Positions 50,376-59,651 of a stretch of DNA of 64,000 nucleotides are shown here, one piece after another (positions within the stretch are counted from its first letter, which is position 1; each line of letters opens with the position of its first letter). The stretch is from NCBI RefSeq assembly GCF_021739485.1, contig NZ_JAJFNK010000014.1:46458-110457 (forward strand), given 5' to 3'. This stretch comes from Alicyclobacillus tolerans (GTDB taxonomy: Bacteria; Bacillota; Bacilli; Alicyclobacillales; Alicyclobacillaceae). Below the pieces are notes generated by a model. That model worked only from the letters and a program-made list of their open reading frames with translations. It did no database searches and was not told where the DNA came from. The translations under genes and the position numbers were made by a program.

Positions 50376-51797
50376 TTACAAAGAAACAGGAACTCCGTCG
50401 TCTAATAAACGCTGTCTCAGTTCGGCAACTGAGATGTTCCTCCAGTCCGTCTCATTTTTCACGGCCATCATTCCGGCCATCGTACCTGCAGCCTGACCCA
50501 TTAAGCTCACTGGGCCCATATTTCGTGTGAATTTATCCGCATCGTGGGTCACCGAAGCACAACGTCCGGCCACCAGCAGTTGTGACAGTCCTTGTGGAAT
50601 TAAACACCGCATGGGAAACTCGAACTTAGTCAGGTTTAGAACCATTTTTCGGGCCCAGACATCTTGTGCAGAACCCTCGTGCCCCTTCTCGGGACCGTGA
50701 ATCTCCGCATTTCCGTAGTCGACAGAAGTCATGACAGCAACCGAATCATCAAAGCTTCTGTGGTTGGCAATATCGTCGTAACCCAATGTATAAAGTCCCT
50801 TAATGCGGCGTGTTTCACGTACACCCAGCATGCTTGAAGTATCGATCATGAAGCTGTCTTCAAACCCTGGAATGAGACTTTGGCACACTTTGGTGATGTC
50901 CCGCAATTGACGGCGACCCTCGATTTCAGCTTGGGTGATATCGCGCGCGTTCGTTCCGTCGACGTTATAGAGTCGAGAACTATTATTAATGAGAATAGCG
51001 TGTTCCATATGCTGAGGCTGCATAATGCCACTAAACCGCAAATAATTAATGGGAACCGATGGTGGGAGGATTCCGCGACGTTTCGCCTCCTCTACTACAG
51101 AAAAGAAGCCATCGATACGGACGATGCCCGACTCCGTGTCTAATACACGGCGCCCTGGGTCTTGAGCAACGTCTTCAGGATGTTGATCCACCCATTCTTT
51201 CAACCGATATAAATTGACATTTCCAATCCGTCCCATTACCGTCACTGGACGCATGGCTCCGTCTTGTTCTCGTCCTATCGTAAAATCGGCACCAGCTCTC
51301 GCAGCCACATCTCCATCTCCGCTTGTATCAATGACGGTCTTCGCAAGGATAGCTTGTCGCCCCGACTTGTTTTCGATAATGACACCCTGCACCTTGCTGT
51401 CTGTGACTAAAGGTTCAGAGATCCAAGTGTACAGTAAGACATCGACACCTGCGTTGACCACCAGTTCAATGGCTGCCAGTTTATAAGATTCCGTATCCCA
51501 TGGCACGACTTCGCCCAAACCGGCTCCATGCTCTTTCGCCAAGTACTCAAAAAAGTAGCGTGGAAATCCCACCAACTCTCGAAACGGGATCACGATTAAC
51601 CCCATCATCGACCCCGTCGCGGTTCCTCCCAAAAATCCGGACCTTTCTACTAAAAGTGTTCTAGCACCCGTCTTTGCAGCAGAAACAGCTGCTGCAATAC
51701 CAGCAACACCTCCTCCACATACCAAAACATCAACGTAACCATAGATGGGAATCTTCTGGTTGCCAAGCATTACGTTGTCTTCCACCACTGTATACAA
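50376..51797 (-). CDS. FAD-dependent oxidoreductase of cluster B (minus arm)
   Basis: A 473-residue flavoprotein. DVLVCGGGVAGIAAAVSAA is the FAD-binding loop, FLGGTATGSMMG follows, TVIDTSGDGDVAARAG is the second FAD contact, and QLLVAGRCASVTHDA the third. It is related to the enzymes at 22564 and 51983. TTG at 51797 follows GGAGGTGGC; ATG nine codons later is an alternative. It is divergent from the second FAD oxidoreductase, with duplicated palindromes between them; one TGTATACA (51789-51796) even covers its own start. The substrate is unknown; context is sugar acids. Confidence 0.88.
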   Translation of the reverse strand: MYTVVEDNVMLGNQKIPIYGYVDVLVCGGGVAGIAAAVSAAKTGARTLLVERSGFLGGTATGSMMGLIVIPFRELVGFPRYFFEYLAKEHGAGLGEVVPWDTESYKLAAIELVVNAGVDVLLYTWISEPLVTDSKVQGVIIENKSGRQAILAKTVIDTSGDGDVAARAGADFTIGREQDGAMRPVTVMGRIGNVNLYRLKEWVDQHPEDVAQDPGRRVLDTESGIVRIDGFFSVVEEAKRRGILPPSVPINYLRFSGIMQPQHMEHAILINNSSRLYNVDGTNARDITQAEIEGRRQLRDITKVCQSLIPGFEDSFMIDTSSMLGVRETRRIKGLYTLGYDDIANHRSFDDSVAVMTSVDYGNAEIHGPEKGHEGSAQDVWARKMVLNLTKFEFPMRCLIPQGLSQLLVAGRCASVTHDADKFTRNMGPVSLMGQAAGTMAGMMAVKNETDWRNISVAELRQRLLDDGVPVSL

Positions 51798-51819
51798 ATG
51801 ATGCCACCTCCAAGCCCGT

Positions 51820-51951
51820 AAGCCTTTACATTTAGAATATTTACACTACAATAATAATATACATGTATACATGTACGCAATTATTATTTCAAGCCTTTAC
51901 ATTTAAAGCATTTACAGTAAGATAAAAATACAATTGTATACATGTATACAA
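51820..51951. promoter_or_regulatory. Duplicated operator region between two FAD oxidoreductase genes
   Basis: AAGCCTTTACATTTA occurs at 51820-51834 and 51891-51905, each followed by a variant of ATTTACA and AT-rich DNA ending in a palindrome: TACATGTATACATGTA at 51860-51875 and TTGTATACATGTATACAA at 51934-51951. The two TATACATGTATA cores are centred 79 bases apart. The arrangement gives each divergent gene its own operator. A GntR regulator at 53367 is the likely binding protein. Confidence 0.75.
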
Positions 51952-51982
51952 CTTTTTATTTGCAAACTTTGGAGGGGTTGCA

Positions 51983-53317
51983 ATGGACTTCATGGACTGC
52001 GATGTACTAGTTATGGGAGGCGGCGTGGCAGGAGTGGCTGCCGCTGTCGCAGCAGCAAGAACTCATGCGAAAACGATGCTCGTCGAATCCAAAACGTTTG
52101 TGGGCGGGAACGGGACGACAGGTCTGTGTCTGCACAACTTCACGACGAAAAACGGAAAACAGGTTGTCTACGGTCTAGCCCAAGAAGTTGTCGATCGGCT
52201 CGTTGCGATGGGAGGAGCAGTTGGCCATGTACCCTTTAAAGGGTTTGTGAATACCGTTACACCGGTCGATGGTGAACTGTTCCGCATTGCTTGTACGCAA
52301 CTTCTCGATGAAGCCGGTGTCATCGTCTTATATGGAACCAATGTCGTCGGAACTCAAGTGGACAACGGGTTCATTACAGGAGTTCAGGTGGCAGTCAAAA
52401 ACTCGTTGCGGACCATTCGGGCCAAAATGTACGTGGATGCCAGCGGTGACGCGGACGTAGCCGTTTCCGCTGGGGCCAGATATCGCAAAGGAAACGAGAA
52501 AAACGGGAAAATGCAACCTATATCCATGTTGTTACGAGCCTACGGGACTGATAACATAAAAATCGTGGATACCCTCTCCAGTGTCGAGCCTGCGATGGCA
52601 TCCAAGTCCGGTGTACCGCACAAGATCCCCGTTTACTTTAACGGCACGTTCGGAAAATGGAACAATATCATCCGCGAGCAAGGGATTTTCCCAAATGACG
52701 ACCACAAGGTCTTTTTTAATACCGTGTGGCCAAATCAGTTGAACGTCAACACATCAGCGGTAATGGGTATCGACGGGACCGATCCCTTAGCTTTATCCAG
52801 GGCGACAGTACAGCTTACTCAACAGGTGTATAAAATTGCTGAGTTCTTGAAGCAATACGTTCCAGGGTTTGAAAATGCTTATTTTATTCCGGCGGTGTTT
52901 GCAGGAGTTCGCGAAACGCGAAGCATTCAAGGAATCTACGAAATCTCCGATGACGACGTAAAGTCGGGGAAAAAATTTTCAGATACCATTGGAGAAGTTT
53001 GCTTCCCAGTTGACATTCATAACCCAGACACTGGCCAAGCCGAATTTCATCCAATCGGAGCGGATGGAGCCTTTGATATCCCGTTCCGGTCGCTCATACC
53101 ATCGAATTTAGAAAATGTGGTTATGGCCGGGCGCTGCATCTCCGCCAGTTCATTCGCTTACGGTGCTACGCGCAATATGGCTCCGTGTCTCGTAACAGGT
53201 GAGAGTGCGGGTGTGGCGGCAGCAATGTCCAGTTCCAAAGGCATTTGCATTCCCGAGTTAGATGTTAAAGAGTTACAGGCAACACTGCGAGAACGCAGGG
53301 TTTACCTTGGGGAATAG
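51983..53317 (+). CDS. FAD-dependent oxidoreductase of cluster B (plus arm)
   Basis: A 444-residue flavoprotein. DVLVMGGGVAGVAAAVAAA is the FAD loop, MYVDASGDADVAVSAG the second contact, and NVVMAGRCISASSFAYGA the third. Compared with the enzyme at 22564 it shares VPGFENA and GVRETRSIQGIYEI, so these two are closer to each other than to 50376. ATG at 51983 follows GGAGGGG. It is followed 49 bases later by the GntR gene. Function unknown beyond being an FAD enzyme in a sugar-acid locus. Confidence 0.88.
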   Translation: MDFMDCDVLVMGGGVAGVAAAVAAARTHAKTMLVESKTFVGGNGTTGLCLHNFTTKNGKQVVYGLAQEVVDRLVAMGGAVGHVPFKGFVNTVTPVDGELFRIACTQLLDEAGVIVLYGTNVVGTQVDNGFITGVQVAVKNSLRTIRAKMYVDASGDADVAVSAGARYRKGNEKNGKMQPISMLLRAYGTDNIKIVDTLSSVEPAMASKSGVPHKIPVYFNGTFGKWNNIIREQGIFPNDDHKVFFNTVWPNQLNVNTSAVMGIDGTDPLALSRATVQLTQQVYKIAEFLKQYVPGFENAYFIPAVFAGVRETRSIQGIYEISDDDVKSGKKFSDTIGEVCFPVDIHNPDTGQAEFHPIGADGAFDIPFRSLIPSNLENVVMAGRCISASSFAYGATRNMAPCLVTGESAGVAAAMSSSKGICIPELDVKELQATLRERRVYLGE

Positions 53318-53366
53318 GTAACAAGAAATCCGTAAAATTGTCTAGCGTAGGGGGAAATGGTTTTCT

Positions 53367-54080
53367 ATGACAAACCGGATACAAGAAGCAGAAAATTTTA
53401 ATCTTCCACAAAGAGTTTTGGAATTACCAAACTACGTCCCCTTACGCCAGGCAATCTACGAGGCACTCAAGTCAGTCATACTCGACGGTACATTACCTCC
53501 GGGGCAAATGCTCAGTGAGAATCGGCTTGCAGAAAGCTTTTCAGTGAGCCGTACACCGATTCGTGAAGCTATACGAATGCTCGAAAATGATGGACTAGTG
53601 ACCATGCTGCCGGGGCGTAAAATGATTGTCTCCATTCCAACAACTGAGGATATCCGAGAAATCCATGAAATCCGTTCCATTATCGAAAGTTCCGCTGTTC
53701 TCAAAATCAAAGCAGACAACCATGAATTGTTGGAAAAGTTGGATCACTACGTAACAAACGGTAAAAAATTGCTCACCGAAAATAACAAAGCAGAACTGAC
53801 ACGGAACAACACCGCGTTCCACATGGGGATCATTTCGGTGTTAAGAAACAGACGAGTGGAACAAATTATGGACTCCCTTCATGATGCCATCGCCCGTTTA
53901 CGGACCTATGGACTGATGGAACAAGAGTGGGCCACAACTTCAGAAGAAGAACATGCTTTGATTGTAGAAAGCCTAAAGAAAGGGGACCAAAAGCAGGCGG
54001 CCTATATCCTTCAGCTTCATATCGATAAAGGCCGTGATGTCCTGTTGAAAATGTTCTCAAATATCCATTTATCGAAGTGA
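53367..54080 (+). CDS. GntR-family regulator (FCD domain), cluster B
   Basis: A 237-residue FadR-subfamily regulator. LPPGQMLSENRLAESFSVSRTPIREAIR is the winged-helix segment (residues about 48-75), followed by an FCD domain with EIRSIIESSAVLK and the ligand-site His of FHMGII. ATG at 53367 follows AGGGGG. It is downstream of the FAD oxidoreductase gene in the same direction and probably binds the TGTATACA palindromes upstream of both. Confidence 0.92.
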   Translation: MTNRIQEAENFNLPQRVLELPNYVPLRQAIYEALKSVILDGTLPPGQMLSENRLAESFSVSRTPIREAIRMLENDGLVTMLPGRKMIVSIPTTEDIREIHEIRSIIESSAVLKIKADNHELLEKLDHYVTNGKKLLTENNKAELTRNNTAFHMGIISVLRNRRVEQIMDSLHDAIARLRTYGLMEQEWATTSEEEHALIVESLKKGDQKQAAYILQLHIDKGRDVLLKMFSNIHLSK

Positions 54081-54124
54081 GTACAGCTATAATCATTCTT
54101 AGGATTCCAAGTTGCGGTATCACG

Positions 54125-54150
54125 AATCTCAATCTTGATTAGATTGTTTT
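54125..54150. terminator. Terminator between gntR and the metallo-hydrolase gene
   Basis: AATCT-AATC pairs with GATT-AGATT around a TT loop with one bulged base, followed on the plus strand by GTTTTC. It lies 45 bases after gntR. Confidence 0.6.
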
Positions 54151-54177
54151 CTTATATAAATAACCAAATCAATAAGA

Positions 54178-55023
54178 TTACTTCATATAAACAAAACGCT
54201 CACCGACAGTCATCATGTGGAATTTTTGTTTTCGATGAGTATGGAACATGTAGTCCACAAAATATGCCGGGTTCTCGCGGTTTGATTCAAAAAGGTCGTA
54301 GTGGATTGGTAATAGGATATCGGCGCCAATATCTACCCCAAAATCCGCAGCTTCCCGGTAATTCATATTTCCGCGTTGAATGCCCATGGACCTTCTTGTG
54401 GTATCTCTCCCATTAATGGGTAGTAAGGCAACATCAGGTCGTAATTTTCCTACTACATTAATCAACTGTTTATCGACTATAGTGTCACCACTGTGATAAA
54501 CGCGAACGCCATTTATTTCAATGAAATATCCTAACCAAAAGTGATTTCCCTGCGCGTCCGTCTCATAGTCCTCGTGAGCAGCCGGAATAGATGTTATTTT
54601 GATATCCTGAAAGGTTACCGTGTCATCTCCACGCATTGCATATAGAGTAGTTTCTGGCACGTCATTTAAAATCAAATGTTGATGTGAAGCAGGTAGAACA
54701 ACCGCTGAAGATGGTGAAACTTCTAGTAGAGGTCTAATGGTATCCAGATCCATGTGATCGTCATGATGATGAGTAATAAGAACGACTGATACTCCTTTTA
54801 GGTCTTTTGGTTCCAACGGAGGTGCAAAATCTCTGCGAAAGATGCCCGACCTCTTATCTTCTAGGGAATTTGATAAATATGGATCGATTGTGATAAATAA
54901 TCGATCGCCTTTAATTACCACTCCAGACTGTCCAAGATTCCAAATGGCGATGCTGCCAACGGACAGGTTTGTGGTAAGTATCTCCGTCTTTAATGCACTT
55001 CCATATTTATAAACATTTCTCAT
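54178..55023 (-). CDS. UlaG-like metallo-beta-lactamase-fold hydrolase
   Basis: A 281-residue protein. The metal site is in VLITHHHDDHMD (HxHxDH), with further ligands His in IPAAHEDY, Asp in YHSGDT and His in LPIHYD. UlaG, L-ascorbate-6-phosphate lactonase, is the best-known relative with this layout, so hydrolysis of a sugar-acid lactone is plausible, especially as the cluster's SMP-30 lactonase is truncated. It is the last gene of the cluster B minus-strand run. ATG at 55023 lacks an obvious strong ribosome site. Confidence 0.82.
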   Translation of the reverse strand: MRNVYKYGSALKTEILTTNLSVGSIAIWNLGQSGVVIKGDRLFITIDPYLSNSLEDKRSGIFRRDFAPPLEPKDLKGVSVVLITHHHDDHMDLDTIRPLLEVSPSSAVVLPASHQHLILNDVPETTLYAMRGDDTVTFQDIKITSIPAAHEDYETDAQGNHFWLGYFIEINGVRVYHSGDTIVDKQLINVVGKLRPDVALLPINGRDTTRRSMGIQRGNMNYREAADFGVDIGADILLPIHYDLFESNRENPAYFVDYMFHTHRKQKFHMMTVGERFVYMK

Positions 55024-55143
55024 TATACCGCCCCTCCCACTACCTGTAGCGTCAGTCCCAAAGGTAGAACAAGAAAGAACCTAGAGGTTACATACGCAGG
55101 ATTACTCTTTGAACTTACTATCTAGGTTTTTGTCATCTAGATT

Positions 55144-56282
55144 CTATTTTGCCCAGCCTGACACCGTCCATTTTTGTCCGTATTCAACCATGTAATCCGG
55201 ATTTGGGTCCAACCCAATGCCTGGAAGGTCTGAAAGTACATAGGCTCCTGAAGAAACAGGTTCTGCAGGGATTGTGGAATGATCCCGGTCTGAAACTACA
55301 GCCCATGGGAATTCCAAAGGTACCGAATCTCTACGAAGTGTACAGAGATGAGCAGAAAATGCTGTCCCAATCGGCCCAGTGGGGTTGTGCAGAGTCACTC
55401 GGTGACCGCGTTCCTCCAGTGACAGAATGGCTGCCTTTACAGCCGTAACACCACCAAAATGCTTTACATCAGGCATTAAAATGTCTATACCGCAGTGACT
55501 ACCTACTCCTAACAATTCATGTAAGTTTAAAGAAGTCTCGCCCGCTCCAAATACAAATTGTGGATATTTAGAGCCCAGGCTCGGCAATTCACTGGTGTAT
55601 ACCTGGTGTAGAGAATCTTCAACCCAATATGGAATAAGTGACCGTTCGGATAACCTGGTGAGGAGATGTTCTAATGTCTGTAGATTGAAACGCTCATGAC
55701 AATCGACGGCTATTTGGTGCATCGGTACCACTTGGGCCATAGCCTCCAGGCGTTCAATTCCCATACTGAGATCAGCTATACCTGAGGTTTCCGTTACTTC
55801 GTCAAACGGCGTACATTTAAGAACTGAGAACCCGTTTCCAATAGCGTCAGAGTTCTTTGCTGTAGGGCACTCGGAGAGCGATCGCCTCTTAGCCCCCGAT
55901 TCAAATTTGCATATAATGGTACAGTACCTTCAGAATGCCCACCCAGAAGTTGATAAAGAGGAACACGAGCACTGCGAGATATAATGTCCCACAGCGCTTG
56001 ATCCATTCCACTCCAAACTGTACCCTCGATGATACCTAATTTCTTTTGGGGGTATCTCAGTTTGCGCATGTTTGCTAACTTATCCAGCGCCTGGTATGCA
56101 TCTAATCCAACAATTATTTCAAATACCTGATTCAACATAAATGCCACAACTTCATCATAGCCGCTGTCTGAGACCTCTCCCCAACCTTCAATGCCTTCAT
56201 CAGTTCTTAAACATAACCAAATCCAAACATCTTCTGAGGTCTTCACACGAAAAATGTTAGCTTCCTGAAGCTTCACAACCAT
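55144..56282 (-). pseudogene. Enolase-superfamily dehydratase broken by one frameshift
   Basis: From ATG 56282 (MVVKLQEANIFRV) the frame gives the capping domain and start of the barrel up to GLRGDRSPSAL. Then, at about 55858-55866, the sequence continues one base out of step: AKNSDAIGNGFSVLKCTPFD, which restores the lysine-bearing strand. It then runs on through WVEDSL and FGAGETSL to the C-terminus at 55144. Joined, it is a normal-length member of about 380 residues. The metal Asp appears as VDCHERF. A sequencing error cannot be excluded, but three other damaged genes in the window favour decay. Confidence 0.85.
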
Positions 56283-56348
56283 ACTCCTCTCTAAGTTGCG
56301 TATTAGCCCTGCTATACGAAATATGGGCACGAAGCGAGAGTACTACTG

Positions 56349-57683
56349 TTAATCCATTGAAATATCATCAAGGGAAATGTTTGCACTTTCGAAAAACGCA
56401 AAACGATTAACAACTATAGCATATATAAATAGTGGGATTGAGAGTAAAATCAGGAACGATTCAAACCCAATGGTTGCCAAGGCTACCGGCACCAAGAAAA
56501 TGTTTAAGGAAATTGCGAAGCGACATGTCGCGTTACAAAAACCCTGAGATTTTCCGCGAAGTCTTGTCGGAAACAATTCGCTCGACCAACCCCATTGTAA
56601 TGCTGGTGCACCTAACCAGTTGAAAAATCCAAATAGGAAAAATATAGTTACCAACATTGTAGGGTTATGCCCTCCGAGAATCCCCATGAGGATAGCAAAG
56701 ATTCCGGACGGAATTAAAGACAAATAAGTTAAGCGTTTTCTTCCGAGACGGTCGATTAAGATAAAGCTGCCGATTGCGCCAAGTAAATCAGTGACCCAGA
56801 CCAGTGCACTAAACAATAAGGTGTGACTTACCGACATCGTACCCACATAGCGAAGTACATATGGAGTTGCAACTGTAGCGATAGGCCCTGAAAGACAATT
56901 TAAAAAGAAAATAAAGGACACCCAACCTGTTCGTTTGGCGACTGGCTTTCTGAAAATTTCAGTGTAAGAGGCCCTCGCTTCTTGGACTGCAACTATGCTT
57001 CCAGTAATACCGAAGCTCTTAAACACTTCCGCAGCTTCGTCAGCTTTACCGTGACTTAGTAGCCATCGAGGCGACTCGGGAAGGGTTTGTCTTCCAATTA
57101 ACACCAACAACGAAGGAACAGCGGCCAATGCGAACATCCATCGCCATGCCTCATTTCCTGTCCACTTAAACAAGGGAATGGCAATTAGTGTGGAGCAAAG
57201 TGCCCCTAGCGTCCACATGATCTGTGGCAGCGCACCAAGGATAGCACCACGCTGTTTTTTCGGAGCTATTTCTGCTAAATATGCTGTACTGGTTGGAATA
57301 TCCATACCGATTCCAACACCGACGAGAAAGCGGGTTAAAAATAGTTCCCAAGAATTCGTTATGAAAGCGGAAAGTATTGAGAACACGACGAAAAAAAGTA
57401 GGTTTACAACAAAGATGGCCCGTCTTCCCAAACGGTCAGACATATCCCCAAAGATTAATAATCCAACCATAGACCCTAGAAATGATGCCCCGCCCAAAAG
57501 TCCGGTAGCAGCTGGACTTAAGTGGAAGTGCGGACCCAAAAAGATAAGCGCCGCACCGATCACCAATAAGTCGTACCCATCGATAAATTCACCCATAGCA
57601 ACCAATAATGCTGACCTTTTTTGCAATCGAGACATTGGTCTCAGATCCATTTGCCCGACAGCAGTCTCCATTTGTGTCGACAC
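56349..57683 (-). CDS. MFS sugar-porter-type transporter
   Basis: A 444-residue twelve-helix transporter. GEFIDGYDLLVIGAAL in helix 1, GDMSDRLGRRAIF (loop 2-3), PESPRWLLSHGKADEA (sugar-porter PESPR motif) and DRLGRKRLTYLSL in the second half identify the sugar-porter/metabolite branch. GTG at 57683 follows GGGGG. It lies between the broken dehydratase and the intact dehydratase at 57903, probably importing the sugar acid they act on. Confidence 0.9.
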   Translation of the reverse strand: MSTQMETAVGQMDLRPMSRLQKRSALLVAMGEFIDGYDLLVIGAALIFLGPHFHLSPAATGLLGGASFLGSMVGLLIFGDMSDRLGRRAIFVVNLLFFVVFSILSAFITNSWELFLTRFLVGVGIGMDIPTSTAYLAEIAPKKQRGAILGALPQIMWTLGALCSTLIAIPLFKWTGNEAWRWMFALAAVPSLLVLIGRQTLPESPRWLLSHGKADEAAEVFKSFGITGSIVAVQEARASYTEIFRKPVAKRTGWVSFIFFLNCLSGPIATVATPYVLRYVGTMSVSHTLLFSALVWVTDLLGAIGSFILIDRLGRKRLTYLSLIPSGIFAILMGILGGHNPTMLVTIFFLFGFFNWLGAPALQWGWSSELFPTRLRGKSQGFCNATCRFAISLNIFLVPVALATIGFESFLILLSIPLFIYAIVVNRFAFFESANISLDDISMD

Positions 57684-57902
57684 CGCTAATCCCCCTAAAC
57701 TAGAATTTTAATATACAAATAATTATGCTTTTATTATATTTTTATTTCTTTCCGAAAGCAATTAAATGATAAATATTTTTTCTTTATTAGGATTTATCAG
57801 AGTATACATGGTCAGGGATACAACTAGGTCAAGTGTCATAATTGCAAGTATGGCTATTTTATAATAACCAACACAACTAAATATGTCCTTAATTTGAGAG
57901 TT

Positions 57903-59012
57903 TTAGTTTATACGATAGAAATTTAAAGCTTCCTGATCCAACTCGATACCTAGACCTGGTAAATCAGGCATACGTACTTTTCCATTGACCACGTCAAATT
58001 TTGTAGCGAGTATGTCTGTTCGAAGCGGCATATCGTCGTAGGGATATTCCATTATCAAACTGTTGGGTACCCATCCAAGGATCTGCAGTGAAGCTGCCAT
58101 ACCCACTGCACCTCCAAAGAAGTGCGGTGCCCAATCTCTCGAAAGGTACCTTGACATTTGACTAATGGAATTCATCTCGGTAATTCCTCCACACTTCGTG
58201 ACATCCGGTTGAACGATATCGATAACGCCTGCCTTCAAGGCTGCTGTGAAGTCTGTTCCGTAGTAGTTCTCACCGCAAGCAATGCGAATGTTCGTCTTTG
58301 CTTTGATCTTTTGAAGTGCTTCAAAGTCCAAACTCGGGACGGGTTCTTCAATCCAATAAACAGCTTGTTCCTCCAAGACTTCAAGCACCTTCCAAACCTC
58401 AGAAAGGGACCAATTTTGATTTGCATCAATCATGAGGTCACATTCGTCCCCGATTACCCGTCTCAGGTGGATCACGTTTTGCAGATCTGTTTCCAGGTCC
58501 ATTCCCATTCTCAACTTAAAAGCACGAAATCCACGTTCTAATAGCTTTTCGGCATCTGACACCACAGAATCCGGCCCTAATCCGGAAGCATAAACTGGAA
58601 TCGACTTTGGGGCACCTCCTAACAAACTGCACACAGGAAGCTTGGCGGATTTCCCTCTAATGTCCCATACGGCCTGGTCTACTCCACTGAGTGCTTGATA
58701 GAGCATTGCTCGCGCTCCCCATTGGGACATCGGTCTAGTAAGCCGCCTAAAGATATCGTGAATCAGACTCACATGGTCTTCGACATCTCGTCCAATTAAC
58801 AACGGTTTGATTCCATCCTGAATTGTAGCCTGACGTTCCACGTATGCCCATGAAGGAAAATTGGTCCACGTTTCTCCGTATCCCTCGATACCTTCACTCG
58901 TTTCAACCTTGATCAATACTTGAGTCATAGCATCTGTGGATCCCATGGCCGATTTACTTGGAGTTTTGAGTTTTGCTCTCAACACAATCGTTTCTACATC
59001 AGTGATGCGCAT
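57903..59012 (-). CDS. Enolase-superfamily dehydratase, cluster B
   Basis: A 369-residue member. The lysine strand reads FRAFKLRMG (Lys then Arg, where the cluster A enzyme has Lys-x-Lys). Metal ligands are Asp in LMIDANQNW, Glu in YWIEEPV and Glu in ACGENYY; a catalytic His is in DWAPHFFGG. Members with this pattern dehydrate acid sugars. ATG at 59012 follows GGAGTGG. It is 56 bases after the truncated lactonase and upstream of the MFS gene. Confidence 0.9.
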   Translation of the reverse strand: MRITDVETIVLRAKLKTPSKSAMGSTDAMTQVLIKVETSEGIEGYGETWTNFPSWAYVERQATIQDGIKPLLIGRDVEDHVSLIHDIFRRLTRPMSQWGARAMLYQALSGVDQAVWDIRGKSAKLPVCSLLGGAPKSIPVYASGLGPDSVVSDAEKLLERGFRAFKLRMGMDLETDLQNVIHLRRVIGDECDLMIDANQNWSLSEVWKVLEVLEEQAVYWIEEPVPSLDFEALQKIKAKTNIRIACGENYYGTDFTAALKAGVIDIVQPDVTKCGGITEMNSISQMSRYLSRDWAPHFFGGAVGMAASLQILGWVPNSLIMEYPYDDMPLRTDILATKFDVVNGKVRMPDLPGLGIELDQEALNFYRIN

Positions 59013-59068
59013 GTTTTACCACTCCAGACCCATTTGTTCTAGAACCTCATAAGAAACCCCATGTGATT

Positions 59069-59611
59069 TCAGCATTGAAAATAATATAAAGGCATTCCCA
59101 TACCTGCCTCTGAAAGACAAAATAGTCTCCCTTCCAGGGGATCCATTATTGGTGCCTCTATGTCATGCACTGTACGTGCAGTCGTAATGAACAATGCCAC
59201 GCGAACCGAACCATCTGTGTCCAAGCAATACAATTTCCCTTGATGGGCCTTCCCGGTAATCGACATCGTTCCCGCCCAAAACCGGCCTGCCGGGTCACAC
59301 TTTCCGTCGTTGAATCGAATCTCCGGGTCCTCTTCCACGTGAGCAATCAAATTTAGGTTTCCATTTTCAAGGTCCATCGAATAGAATCCGTGATGCAAAG
59401 CCAGGACAAGTCCACCGGATGCCCGTACCGCCAGTGCTCCGACAAACTGTCCGACATCATGTGTTTTTGTCGTTTCTCGAATGGGGTCAAACGCGTGCAC
59501 TTGGTGTCCTTTGATGTCTACCCAATACAGGCGATTACTGGCAGGGTCCCAAGTCGGACACTCCCCAACAATTGCCGAAGGCCCGGCTAAAACCCACAAA
59601 TCGGTGTCCAT
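59069..59611 (-). pseudogene. Truncated SMP-30/gluconolactonase-like gene
   Basis: The first about 135 residues are a good SMP-30 lactonase start: GPSAIVGECPTWDPASNRLYWVDI (metal Glu in GECP) and RFNDGKCDPAGRFWAGTM (Asn-Asp metal site). After KLYCLDTDGSVRVAL the family pattern stops, and a short unrelated tail ends at 59069. The family has about 290 residues, so half the propeller is missing. In another frame, 59025-59150 can be read as the C-terminal remnant of a different gene ending VLEQMGLEW just before the next start, so an internal deletion joining two genes is likely. ATG at 59611 follows GGGGAGGA. Confidence 0.75.
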
Positions 59612-59651
59612 ATATAGTCCTCCCCGAAATCAATTTGAAATAAGCTCGGAC

